Assembly (NCBI GenBank): GCA_910575695.1
Contig: CAJTGJ010000034.1
Span: 1-36,954 of the forward strand
DNA length: 36,954 nucleotides
Direction: 5' to 3'
Source of the DNA: Oscillospiraceae bacterium
GTDB taxonomy: Bacteria > Bacillota > Clostridia > Oscillospirales > Oscillospiraceae
Made by a program: the position numbers and the translations under genes. Each line of letters begins with the position of its first letter. Position 1 is the stretch's first letter. The notes below the pieces were generated by a model, which was not told the DNA's origin, did not search any database, and saw only the letters and a program-made list of their open reading frames with translations. Positions 22,994-30,515 of this stretch are shown in pieces.

Positions 22994-24026
22994 TCAATAG
23001 TGATACCTGTTACGCTTGACCGCCAGAAACAGCATGGTCACCGTAATCGCCATCACTTCCGCCCCCACGATGGACAGCCAGATGCCATCCAGCTTCCAGA
23101 CCAGCGGGAACAGCAGCACCGCGATCACCTGGAATACCAGGGTGCGCAGGAAGGAAATCGCGGCGGACACCGGGCCGTCGTTCAGCGCGGTGAAGAAGGA
23201 GGAGCCGAAAATGCAGAACCCGGAGAACAGGAAGGAAAAAGAATAGATGAAAAAGGCCCGGAGGGTCATGTCCAGCAGATCCTGGTCATAGCCCACGTAG
23301 ATCATGGCCAGCGGCCTTGCCAGCAGCTCCGCCTCGGCGAACATGGCAAGGGCAAATATGCTGATGAGCACAAAGCTCTTTCTCAGCAGGCCCCGGAGCT
23401 CCTCATAATTCTGCGCGCCGTGGTGGTAGCTGACAATGGGGGCGGCGCCCACAGAATAGCCGATGAAGATGGCCTGGAAGATCATGCTCACATACATCAG
23501 CACCCCGTAAGCGGCCACGCCGTCCTCCCCGGCGTACCGCAGGAGCTGGAAGTTATACAGCATACTGACCACGGACATGGAGATGTTGCTCATCAGCTCG
23601 GAGGAGCCGTTGGCGCAGGTGCGCGCCAGGGCCTTCCCGTCAAACTCCGTCCGGGTCAGCCGCAGCAGGCTGGAGTTGGGGCGGCTGAAATAGACCAGCG
23701 GCAGCACGCCGCCCACGCACTGGCTCAGGGCCGTGGCCGCCGCCGCGCCCACCAGCCCCCAGCGGAACCCCGCCACGAACAGCGCGTCCAGCAGGATGTT
23801 GGTCAGCCCCGCCGCCCCCGGCGCCGAACATGAAGCCCACACAGCCCAGGATCATCAAAACCGGCATGATGAAGTTGACGGCGGTGAACGGCGTTTTGCC
23901 CACAAAGTTCGATACGAAAAAGCCGTCCGCCACGCTGTAGATGGAGGTGAACACCATCATGATGATGGAAGGATAGGTAAAGCGCAGCAATTTCTGATAG
24001 TTGAAGTGGTCGGATAATTGAATCAT
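22994..24026 (-). pseudogene. MATE-family efflux transporter with internal deletion
   Basis: The N-terminal 70 residues (MIQLSDHFNYQKLLRFTYPS to CVGFMFGAG, 24026 to about 23820) and the rest (AAGLTNILLDALFVAGF onward, about 23818 to 22994) are both clear MATE sequence but in different frames. Aligned by eye with the intact MATE at 31735-33072, about 100 residues (74-173 of that protein) are missing at a GC-rich junction near 23806-23826. Loss of helices 2 to 4 plus the frame change makes a functional product unlikely. The 5' end has a normal start with GGGAG upstream. It follows its MarR regulator. Confidence 0.85.
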
Positions 24027-24040
24027 GGTTGTTTTCTCCC

Positions 24041-24062
24041 CGGCCGTCCGGCGGGACGGCCG
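24041..24062. other. Hairpin between the MarR gene and the MATE relic
   Basis: A perfect 9-bp stem CGGCCGTCC/GGACGGCCG fills the gap between the MarR stop codon and the MATE ribosome binding site. No T tract follows, so it is not a standard terminator. It may tune expression or stability of the two parts of the message. Confidence 0.45.
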
Positions 24063-24479
24063 TTACAGTCCTTTGATTTTTTCCTTGAACGCGGAAAGAT
24101 ACCGCTCTGTCAGTGTGATATAGCTGTCCAGCTCCTCCCTGGACCAGGAATCGTAGATCTCGGTTTCGATCTCCAGCACCCGCAGGGCGGTGTCCCGGGC
24201 CAGGCTCTGCCCCGCTTCGGTCAGGCGGACCCGCTTCGTCCTGCCGCCCTGTGTGTCCACCGCGCCGGACTGTTCCAGCTTCCGCAGGGCGGAATTCACG
24301 GTCTGCTTGCTGAGGCCGGACATCCGGACGATATCGCTGAGCGGACAGCTCCCGCCGTTCAGGCAGATGGTGTACAGGATCCGCATGGCGCTGTCCGGCT
24401 GGCCCAGCCGCCGGGCGGCCTCGTGGTAGGCCAGATCAATTTCACTGGTGAGATAGCTGAATTGTTTCGCAGGTTCCAT
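24063..24479 (-). CDS. MarR-family regulator
   Basis: A 138-residue winged-helix regulator: CPLSDIVRMSGLSKQTVNSA (about 45-64) with the recognition helix, TQGGRTKRVRLTEAG as the wing and the closing dimerisation helix. Typical family length. Transcribed 36 nt before the MATE gene, so it was probably its drug-responsive repressor. Two near-identical palindromes in its consensus promoter indicate autoregulation. As its MATE target is broken here, the regulator may now control little besides itself. Confidence 0.88.
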   Translation of the reverse strand: MEPAKQFSYLTSEIDLAYHEAARRLGQPDSAMRILYTICLNGGSCPLSDIVRMSGLSKQTVNSALRKLEQSGAVDTQGGRTKRVRLTEAGQSLARDTALRVLEIETEIYDSWSREELDSYITLTERYLSAFKEKIKGL

Positions 24480-24491
24480 AAGCCCCTCCTT

Positions 24492-24540
24492 GGTACGAAA
24501 TCGTACCGGCGATTATAGTACGATTTCGTACCAATGTCAA
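24492..24540 (-). promoter_or_regulatory. Consensus promoter with two MarR operators
   Basis: On the minus strand TTGACA (24540-24535), 17-bp spacer and TATAAT (24517-24512) match the sigma-A consensus exactly. A palindrome GTACGA-TT-TCGTAC (24518-24531) fills the spacer. A second, GGTACGA-AA-TCGTACC (24492-24507), lies just downstream of the -10. Centres are 25 bp apart. Confidence 0.85.
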
Positions 24541-24630
24541 CCCCCGGTTTGCCCCCCCCGCGAGAAAAGGGGGAGGAGCGGTCCGAGGCGCGCCCGCCCG
24601 AAAAACCCAAAAAAACCGAAAATATAACGC

Positions 24631-24659
24631 TTGACAAGCCCCCCGCGGTATGATAGACT
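24631..24659 (+). promoter_or_regulatory. Promoter of the rpmG-secE-nusG-rplK-rplA operon
   Basis: TTGACA (24631-24636), 17-bp spacer and TAGACT (24654-24659). An overlapping TATGAT (24650-24655) has the wrong spacing. The leader to rpmG is about 200 nt. The stretch 24541-24630 before it shows no gene. Confidence 0.6.
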
Positions 24660-24798
24660 GTCCATACCTGTGAGCAGGGCTTTCTTTTTGTGCGCGTTTT
24701 TACGGGGCGCGGGCAAAAACCCTGATCCTCCCCGGAGGCCGCAGGGAGGCAATGCGCCGGTTTCCCGCAGCCCCTGGGCGTATTCTGCCCGGATGAAG

Positions 24799-24834
24799 GC
24801 GCTGGACCGGCAAAGGCCGGACCGGCGCTTTTTT
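24799..24834 (+). terminator. Terminator-like hairpin in the rpmG leader (possible attenuator)
   Basis: A 13-bp stem with one A-A mismatch and one G-T pair (24799-24811 with 24816-24828, loop AAA) is followed by six T (24829-24834), 35 nt before the rpmG start and about 135 nt after the promoter. As no gene ends here, it probably controls read-through into the operon. The upstream leader is GC-rich and could form competing folds, but I recognise no known leader family. Confidence 0.6.
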
Positions 24835-24868
24835 GCCGGACGGCCAAATTCAAAAGGAGGTGCCGAGA

Positions 24869-25033
24869 ATGGCGAAAGCCGGTAACCGTGTGAAAGTCGT
24901 ACTGCGCTGCTCCGAGTGCAAACAGCGCAACTACAACACCAAGAAGAACAAGCGCAACACCACCGAGCGTTTGGAGCTCAACAAGTACTGCCCCTTCTGC
25001 AGGAAGCACACTCTGCACACCGAAACCAAGTAA
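24869..25033 (+). CDS. rpmG: Ribosomal protein bL33
   Basis: A 54-residue large-subunit protein. [20 protein letters not shown] and [15 protein letters not shown] carry two Cys pairs (C-x2-C each), so it is the zinc-binding form of L33. AAAGGAGG (24853-24860) lies 8 nt before the ATG at 24869; an in-frame upstream extension overlaps that site and is not used. First gene of a secretion/translation operon. Confidence 0.95.
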   Translation: MAKAGNRVKVVLRCSECKQRNYNTKKNKRNTTERLELNKYCPFCRKHTLHTETK

Positions 25034-25069
25034 TGGGCCGCAGCTCAAACGAAAGAAGGGTTAAACTGA

Positions 25070-25360
25070 ATGTCTGAACAGGAGAAGCGGGACAACGCCG
25101 CTCAGAAGGAGTCCGTAAGCTCCGACAAGAAGGCCAAGGATGCCAAGAAGAAGAAAGACGCCAAGAAGCAAAACCGCGTCCTGCGCTGGCTCAAGGACCT
25201 GAAGGGCGAGCTGAAAAAGGTCACCTGGCCCTCCGCCAAGGAGGTGGCCAAAAACGTGGGCATCGTCATTGTGTGCGTGCTCGTTGTGGGCGTGTGCATC
25301 TGGGTGTTCGACGCTCTGGCCCACGCCGTGGTCGGCGCCCTGCTCAACCTCTTTAGTTAA
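25070..25360 (+). CDS. secE: Protein translocase subunit SecE
   Basis: A 96-residue subunit of the SecYEG channel. The N-terminal 35 residues are Lys/Asp-rich. WLKDLKGELKKVTWPSAKEV (40-59) is the conserved amphipathic segment, and about 62-90 the single membrane helix. It lies between rpmG and nusG as in most Firmicutes. Confidence 0.95.
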   Translation: MSEQEKRDNAAQKESVSSDKKAKDAKKKKDAKKQNRVLRWLKDLKGELKKVTWPSAKEVAKNVGIVIVCVLVVGVCIWVFDALAHAVVGALLNLFS

Positions 25361-25366
25361 AACGCC

Positions 25367-25885
25367 ATGGCGGACGAACTGAAGTGGTATGTGGCCCACA
25401 CCTACTCCGGCTATGAGAACACGGTGGCTGTGTCCATCGAGCAGGCAGTGGAAAACCGCAATATGCACGATTTGATTGCCGAGGTGACCATCCCTCTGGA
25501 GACGGTCACCGAAATCACCGAGACCGGGCCGAAAACGGTGGAGCGCAAGGTGTTCCCCGGCTACGTGCTGGTGAAAATGGTTATGACCGACGAGACCTGG
25601 CACCTGGTGCGCAACATCCGGGGCGTCACCGGCTTTGTGGGCTCCGGCAACAAGGCCATCCCCCTCACCGACGAGGAGATCGCCGCCCTGGGCGTGGAAA
25701 AGCGGGAGGTCGTGGTGGCCTACAGCGTGGGCGACAGCGTGAAGATCACCGACGGCGCCCTGGCCTCCTTCATCGGCACGGTGGAGGAGCTGGACACCGA
25801 CCGGGGCAAGGTCAAGGTGGTCGTGTCCATGTTCGGCCGGGAGACCCCCGTGGAGCTGGATCTGGACCAGGTCGAGACCATTTAA
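25367..25885 (+). CDS. nusG: Transcription termination/antitermination factor NusG
   Basis: A 172-residue RNA-polymerase-binding factor. The NGN domain (KWYVAHTYSGYENTVA, FPGYVLVKMVMTDETWHLVR, VTGFVG) is followed by the KOW domain near 120-170 (VGDSVKITDGALASFIGTV). No clear ribosome binding site precedes the ATG, which starts 6 nt after the secE stop, so translation is probably coupled to secE. Confidence 0.96.
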   Translation: MADELKWYVAHTYSGYENTVAVSIEQAVENRNMHDLIAEVTIPLETVTEITETGPKTVERKVFPGYVLVKMVMTDETWHLVRNIRGVTGFVGSGNKAIPLTDEEIAALGVEKREVVVAYSVGDSVKITDGALASFIGTVEELDTDRGKVKVVVSMFGRETPVELDLDQVETI

Positions 25886-25921
25886 AAAGCAGAGAAAACA
25901 ACCGGCAGGACAGAACCTGCT

Positions 25922-25955
25922 GTGGGAGGGATCCGGAAGCGGATCCCGTCACCAC
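25922..25955 (+). promoter_or_regulatory. L1-type mRNA binding site before rplK
   Basis: In the nusG-rplK gap GTGG (25922-25925) pairs with CCAC (25952-25955). An asymmetric internal loop (GA opposite GTCA) separates this from the inner stem GGGATCCG/CGGATCCC (25928-25935 with 25940-25947), loop GAAG. This copies the L1 site of 23S rRNA and fits the known feedback of L1 on the L11-L1 operon. AGGAGG for rplK follows at 25968. Confidence 0.65.
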
Positions 25956-25984
25956 CACATTTTATGTAGGAGGTGCTGTTTCAA

Positions 25985-26410
25985 ATGGCACAGAAAATTA
26001 CTGGATATGTCAAGCTGCAAATCCCCGCCGGCCAGGCAACCCCGGCCCCCCCTGTGGGTCCGGCCCTGGGCCAGCACGGCGTGAACATCGCCGCCTTTAC
26101 CAAGGAGTTCAACGAGCGCACCAAAAAGGACATGGGCCTCATCATCCCCGTGGTCATCACCGTGTACGCCGACCGCTCCTTCTCCTTCATCACCAAGACC
26201 CCACCCGCCGCCGTGCTCATCAAGAAGGCGTGCGGCATCGAGTCCGGCTCCGGCGTGCCCAACAAGACCAAGGTCGCCACCCTGTCCAAGGCCGACTGCC
26301 AGAAGATCGCCGAGACCAAGATGCCCGACCTGAACGCCGCCAGCCTGGAGGCCGCCATGAGCATGATCGCCGGCACCGCCCGTTCCATGGGCGTGCAGGT
26401 GGAAGAATAA
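25985..26410 (+). CDS. rplK: Ribosomal protein uL11
   Basis: A 141-residue protein of the GTPase-associated centre. [20 protein letters not shown], then [14 protein letters not shown] and the C-terminal rRNA-binding domain ending [16 protein letters not shown] are typical. GGAGG lies 10 nt upstream of ATG 25985. Preceded by the L1-type control site. Confidence 0.97.
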   Translation: MAQKITGYVKLQIPAGQATPAPPVGPALGQHGVNIAAFTKEFNERTKKDMGLIIPVVITVYADRSFSFITKTPPAAVLIKKACGIESGSGVPNKTKVATLSKADCQKIAETKMPDLNAASLEAAMSMIAGTARSMGVQVEE

Positions 26411-26428
26411 GGGAAGGAGGAAGAAGCA

Positions 26429-27124
26429 ATGGCTAAGAAAGGCAAAAAGTATGTGGACAGCGCCAAGCTCATCGACCGCGCCGCCCAGTATGATGTGAAC
26501 GAGGCCATGGAGCTGGTCATCAAGACCGCCACCGCCAAGTTCGACGAGACCGTGGAGCTGCACGTCAAGCTGGGCGTGGACTCCCGCCACGCCGACCAGC
26601 AGGTCCGCGGCGCCATCGTCCTCCCCCACGGCACCGGCAAGACCGCCCGGGTGCTGGTGTTCGCCAAGGGTGACAAGGCCGACGAGGCCCGCGCCGCCGG
26701 CGCCGACTTCGTGGGCGATATGGACATGGTGGAGAAGATCCAGAAGGAAAACTGGTTCGACTTCGACGTGGTGGTGGCCACTCCCGACATGATGGGCGTG
26801 GTGGGCCGTCTGGGTAAGCTGCTGGGCCCCAAGGGCCTGATGCCCTCCCCCAAGGCCGGCACCGTCACCCCCAACGTGACCCAGGCCGTCAACGAGATCA
26901 AAGCCGGTAAGGTGGAGTACCGTCTGGACAAGACCAACATCATCCACTGCCCCATCGGCAAGGTGTCCTTCGGTCCCGAGAAGCTGGGCGACAACCTGAA
27001 CGCCCTCATGGGCGCGATTGTCAAGGCCAAGCCCGCCGCCGCCAAGGGCCAGTACGTCAAGAGCTGCGTCGCCGCGTCCACCATGGGCCCCGGCGTCAAG
27101 CTGAACCCCGGCAAGTTCGCGTAA
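26429..27124 (+). CDS. rplA: Ribosomal protein uL1
   Basis: A 231-residue protein of the L1 stalk and probable translational repressor of its own operon. The hallmark [19 protein letters not shown] is present, as are [10 protein letters not shown] and the ending NPGKFA. Ribosome binding site GGAAGGAGG. Last gene of the operon: a strong terminator follows, whereas in many Firmicutes rplJ and rplL come next. Confidence 0.97.
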   Translation: MAKKGKKYVDSAKLIDRAAQYDVNEAMELVIKTATAKFDETVELHVKLGVDSRHADQQVRGAIVLPHGTGKTARVLVFAKGDKADEARAAGADFVGDMDMVEKIQKENWFDFDVVVATPDMMGVVGRLGKLLGPKGLMPSPKAGTVTPNVTQAVNEIKAGKVEYRLDKTNIIHCPIGKVSFGPEKLGDNLNALMGAIVKAKPAAAKGQYVKSCVAASTMGPGVKLNPGKFA

Positions 27125-27139
27125 TCAATAACATAACAG

Positions 27140-27173
27140 GCAGGCCGCCGGAATATCCGGCGGCCTGCTTTTT
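27140..27173 (+). terminator. Terminator of the rplKA operon
   Basis: A perfect 13-bp stem GCAGGCCGCCGGA (27140-27152) with 27156-27168, loop ATA, then TTTTT (27169-27173). Confidence 0.85.
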
Positions 27174-27449
27174 CGCATTCCGGCCAATTAAGGGGCGGGA
27201 AATTCAGCCTGAGAAGGTGGAACAGCGAAGAATGCCGTCATCTGTTGGGCCAATGGGGCGCTGTGAAATCCCAGGGCGCGGCTTTTCACCGAACGACCGT
27301 CCTCCCGTGCCGCCGCCGGAAACGCAGCATCGGTCAATATGGCCTCTGCGGTGCGCAGTCAGGGCAAGGTCCGGTTTACAGGAGTGCGGCCACATCCCTG
27401 ATGCTTGCTGTGTCGGCGTTCCTTGTTTTCCGCGTCTGCAAAAATACGC
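27174..27449. other. Noncoding gap between rplA and the blaI-like gene
   Basis: About 275 bases without a supportable gene. Short open frames on both strands lack ribosome binding sites and family resemblance. The sequence may mark the junction between the ribosomal operon and the accessory region. Confidence 0.5.
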
Positions 27450-27501
27450 TTGACAAAAGGACGACGACGTGTTATATTTTATCCGTCAACATCGTGTTAT
27501 A
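27450..27501 (+). promoter_or_regulatory. blaI promoter and putative operators
   Basis: TTGACA (27450-27455), 17-bp spacer and TATATT (27473-27478). CGTGTTATA occurs twice as a direct repeat (27468-27476 over the -10, and 27493-27501), 25 bp apart, a plausible binding arrangement for the BlaI-like repressor. AAGGAGG follows. Confidence 0.6.
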
Positions 27502-27518
27502 CATTAAGGAGGTAACCT

Positions 27519-27902
27519 ATGATACAGCAAATTTCCGATGCCGAACTTGAAATTATGAAAATCGTATGGGGGAACCCGGAGGAGGTGACGCTGTTCCCCT
27601 ATATCATGGACGGGCTGGCAGCCAGGGGCAGGCCGTGTCAAAAGAATACCTTGATTGTACTGCTGTCACGGCTGATGAACAAGGGATTTTTGAGCGCCAG
27701 GAAAGTCGGACGCCGCAACGAATATACCACGCTGGTTTCGGAAACGGAATACCAGACGGCGCAGACGAAACATTTCCTGGATAAGATTTATGAGGGCAGC
27801 GCAAAAGGTCTGGTTTCCAGCCTGATTATGGGCGACCTCCTGACAGACCAGGAATACGAGGAGTTGAAACGGCTGCTGGAGAAAGGAAACGGGCGGCAAT
27901 GA
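27519..27902 (+). CDS. BlaI/MecI/CopY-family repressor
   Basis: A 127-residue winged-helix repressor: ISDAELEIMKIVW at the start, NTLIVLLSRLMNKGFLSARK (43-62) as recognition helix and onset of the wing, and a C-terminal dimerisation region. Members are inactivated by proteolysis after the membrane sensor is triggered. It overlaps the sensor gene by 4 nt (ATGA). No beta-lactamase gene is nearby, so the regulon may differ from the classic one. Confidence 0.92.
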   Translation: MIQQISDAELEIMKIVWGNPEEVTLFPYIMDGLAARGRPCQKNTLIVLLSRLMNKGFLSARKVGRRNEYTTLVSETEYQTAQTKHFLDKIYEGSAKGLVSSLIMGDLLTDQEYEELKRLLEKGNGRQ

Positions 27903-29800
27903 ACGCAGTTTTGAACATGTTCCTGTCCATGTCTTTTTCCGGCAGCTTGCTTATTCTGGCCCTGCTTTTGGGAAAGCGGTTTTTGAAAAACAAAATCAGC
28001 CGGCAATGGCAGTATTATATTTGGCTGGCTGTTGTTTTGCGGCTGCTGCTCCCGTTCGGGCCGGAAGCAAGCCTGATGGGAACGGCATATCAGGCTGTCG
28101 ATCAGGCAATATCCCAGACCGCTCCTTTACCGCCCCAGCAAACTGCTCCGGGAGGCGATCCTGGCTCCGCTGTTGGGGCGGAACAGCACAGTGAAACGGT
28201 GAATCCTCCGGCGGATGACGGAACAGCTGTCCACCCGCTTCAGGATATTGGAGCGTTGCTGATCAATCATATCTGGCTGGTGTGGCTGGCGGCCGCTCTG
28301 GGTCTGCTGCTACGGAAAATAACAATCTATCAGGGCTTTATAAGGTATATCAACGCAGGCTTGGCCCCGGTCTCTGACCTTGAGCTGTTAGACCAGCTTT
28401 CCATTGCCGCAGAACAGTCAGGTCTCAACAAGCCAATCGAGCTGTGTGTCAATCCGCTGGTTTCCTCCCCGCTGCTGATTGGATTTTTCCATCCATGTAT
28501 CGTACTGCCCAGCGCGGATATTCCCAAAAAAGATTTTCGCTATATCATCCTGCATGAACTGACGCACTACAAACGCCGGGATATGTTTTATAAATGGCTG
28601 GTTCAAATTACCGTCTGCCTGCATTGGTTTAATCCGCTGGTTCATCTTATGTGCCGGGAGATTACCAGGGCCTGTGAATTTTCCTGTGATGAAGCCGTCC
28701 TCGCCAAAACGGGGGGCGGCAGCGCGCAGGACTATGGACAAACCCTTCTTGACGCGATGGCGGCGGTCGGGCGATACAGGGAAAGCTTCGGAACAGTCAC
28801 TTTGACCGGAAATAAAAAGCTATTGGAAGAGAGGATCGGTGCAATTATGAACTTCAAGAAAAAGTCGATGGCGATGCGGCTTTTGACGGGTGTGTTAACG
28901 CTGTGCGTGCTGTTCGGGGCGGCTTTTGTTGGCGTTTATCCCGTTGCCGCGGCTAATCGCACCAGAAACAAGCCCCAGGTATCCGTGGGCCAAACTCCCG
29001 CACAAGGGAATACGGGCACAAGCAGCAAGGACTATGCGGCCCAGGCGGAGCGGTACTATGAGGCTGGCAGTCTGCCGCTGTTTGAAATCACGTTTCCCCG
29101 GCTGGATGAAAATACGCAAAAGAAATGGCTTGAAACGTTCTATGCCGATGGAGACTTCGCGTTTTTCTCTGTCGCTGTGCGCCGGCTTAACACAAGTTCG
29201 GCTCTGTTTACTGGCTTCGCTGAAAAAGCGTATGCCGAGGAAGAAATGGCGTTTTTCTCCACCTTGACGGACTGCATGGATGAGGCGGAGCTGGAACTTT
29301 GGCTGGACAGGGCTTTGGAAGATGGGAACTGGGCATTTCAATCCATGCTCTTTGGCAAACTTGATCGTAATGATGAGTTTGATGAATTAAAGCAAAAGCA
29401 GGAGAAAGAATGGGCCGAAGCTCAGGCGGCGGAATACCGGGCTGTGGGCGTTACAATGGATGGGAAGGACTATTACTACCAGGGCCAGCTTGTCAACATC
29501 TTTTTGGATATCCGGCCCAACCAGTCCGTTTACACGCTGAATATGAACCCAAAAGGGACTGTCAATGTCAAAATAATCCGCAATGCAAATAACAAAATCA
29601 CAGGCGCCGCCTATATGACCGAAGCGGAAGTGATCGAACTGTTGGGGGATCTGGAGGATCCGGATGATAAAACCGGCGTGGAAATAATCTCCGTTGATTT
29701 CAAAACCGTAAAGGCAGGAGAAACCATTTTCCTGGGAAAATACACATTGTCCGATGGGGGACGAAATATTGTACGACATTTCAGCAAAAACGGGAAATAG
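27899..29800 (+). CDS. BlaR1/MecR1-like M56 membrane metallopeptidase, frameshifted at its 3' end
   Basis: A 633-residue protein as read. Membrane helices lie near 10-24, 38-54, 120-138 and 328-350. Residues 150-320 are the M56 peptidase with H219-E-L-T-H223 (zinc and base) and REITRACEFSCDEAV (253-267). The extracellular part is not a penicillin-binding domain. About 375-490 are four repeats of about 28 residues (pattern Y/L-x2-G-x2-A-F-F, then h-x2-LD), followed by a domain VTMDGKDYYYQGQLVNIFLD. The frame ends in unrelated residues after YTLSDG because of a G5 run at 29756-29760. Removing one G restores homologous sequence up to 30020. The sensed ligand is unknown. Confidence 0.85.
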   Translation: MNAVLNMFLSMSFSGSLLILALLLGKRFLKNKISRQWQYYIWLAVVLRLLLPFGPEASLMGTAYQAVDQAISQTAPLPPQQTAPGGDPGSAVGAEQHSETVNPPADDGTAVHPLQDIGALLINHIWLVWLAAALGLLLRKITIYQGFIRYINAGLAPVSDLELLDQLSIAAEQSGLNKPIELCVNPLVSSPLLIGFFHPCIVLPSADIPKKDFRYIILHELTHYKRRDMFYKWLVQITVCLHWFNPLVHLMCREITRACEFSCDEAVLAKTGGGSAQDYGQTLLDAMAAVGRYRESFGTVTLTGNKKLLEERIGAIMNFKKKSMAMRLLTGVLTLCVLFGAAFVGVYPVAAANRTRNKPQVSVGQTPAQGNTGTSSKDYAAQAERYYEAGSLPLFEITFPRLDENTQKKWLETFYADGDFAFFSVAVRRLNTSSALFTGFAEKAYAEEEMAFFSTLTDCMDEAELELWLDRALEDGNWAFQSMLFGKLDRNDEFDELKQKQEKEWAEAQAAEYRAVGVTMDGKDYYYQGQLVNIFLDIRPNQSVYTLNMNPKGTVNVKIIRNANNKITGAAYMTEAEVIELLGDLEDPDDKTGVEIISVDFKTVKAGETIFLGKYTLSDGGRNIVRHFSKNGK

Positions 29801-30020
29801 AATCAAAGTCTTTTTCGCAAAGGACGGGCAGAAGGATGTGTCCTATTGGTCGGTGAACAACCTGCGCCAGCCGGGTGAACCGCTGGAATGTATTGCGGAT
29901 TTTACCGTCGGGCCTCCGGCAGCAAAGCCCGGAACCTATCAGCTGTACCTCCAGGCCCCGGACGGCGCTTTGGGAACTGTAAGGGGCAGTGTTTCGATTG
30001 TGTCAGCAGACGCATCCTGA
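29754..30020 (+). pseudogene. Out-of-frame C-terminal part of the BlaR1-like gene
   Basis: Reading one base off, the sequence after the G5 run gives GDEILYDISAKTGNRIKVFF, then KDVSYWSVNNLRQPGEP and PGTYQLYLQAPDGALG, a compact beta-rich domain that continues the upstream protein naturally. It has no start codon context or ribosome binding site of its own. A sequencing error in the homopolymer, a true mutation or ribosomal slippage could each explain it. Confidence 0.7.
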
Positions 30021-30183
30021 GATGTATTGTGTAAAGGGTGGTTTCACCATCCAAATACACATTGGCTGGCGGTTCATTTGTGGCAAAATGACACAGGCTG
30101 GAAAGGCGGTGATCGATCAGCAGGAGGGGAGCGTCTGGGGATGACCTGGGCGCTCCGTTCTCTTTGTCGGCCCTCTGCGAAGA
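30021..30183. other. Noncoding stretch after blaR1
   Basis: No gene seen. GGGTGG/CCATCC (about 30038-30054) and GGAGCG/CGCTCC (about 30127-30157, followed by GTTCTCTTT) form hairpins; the latter may terminate the BlaI/BlaR1 transcript. Confidence 0.4.
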
Positions 30184-30216
30184 GCGCACTTACTCACCGC
30201 CCGCAAGCGGGCGGTG
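30184..30216 (-). other. oriT: Origin-of-transfer-like site (MOBQ type)
   Basis: Reading on the minus strand, a perfect 10-bp inverted repeat CACCGCCCGC/GCGGGCGGTG (30216-30207 with 30204-30195, loop TT) is followed two bases later by TAAGTGCGC (30192-30184) and TCTT. The nick regions of pIP501/RSF1010-type plasmids have the same order: an inverted repeat, then TAAGTGCGCCCT. No relaxase gene is intact nearby, so this is a candidate relic, not a proven origin. Confidence 0.5.
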
Positions 30217-30390
30217 GTACTGCCTCCGGCAGTCGTGCGCCCTCCGGGGTGGTTCCGCCGGGGGGGCCTTCCCTGCTGGTATACCAGCAGACGCCAACGG
30301 TTGCTTGTGCATCGGACGCAACTGCGCCGATCACCGGGGGCTTGGGGGCCTTCGGCCACCAACAAGCGGCACAGGGTATATACCTGTGCA
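30195..30390. repeat. Cluster of short perfect palindromes
   Basis: Within 196 bases: CACCGCCCGC/GCGGGCGGTG (30195-30216), ACTGCC/GGCAGT (30219-30233), a GGTGG/CCGCC hairpin (about 30247-30259), the 18-bp palindrome CTGCTGGTATACCAGCAG (30273-30290), GTTGC/GCAAC (about 30300-30323), GGGGCC/GGCCACC (about 30344-30360) and GCACAGG/CCTGTGC (30369-30389). There is no coding potential. It probably belongs to the transfer-origin region of a decayed mobile element, or encodes a structured RNA. Confidence 0.6.
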
Positions 30391-30515
30391 TTGCTTGCCA
30401 CTACTATCAATGCCTATAAATGAGGGTTGAAAGTTTCCAGTATTGGTGGTATGCTTGGCTCATGACAAATCGACAAATCAAATTTTACATGTATGCGTAA
30501 AGGCAGTGAGTAAAA

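Noticed and set aside
24660..24834. L10-type ribosomal protein leader
   Set aside because: The GC-rich leader shares a few short words with that family, but pairing did not hold when checked by eye, and rplJ is not downstream.
27217..27453. Short protein gene between rplA and blaI
   Set aside because: Several overlapping frames of similar length, none with a ribosome binding site or recognisable motif, and one runs into the blaI promoter.
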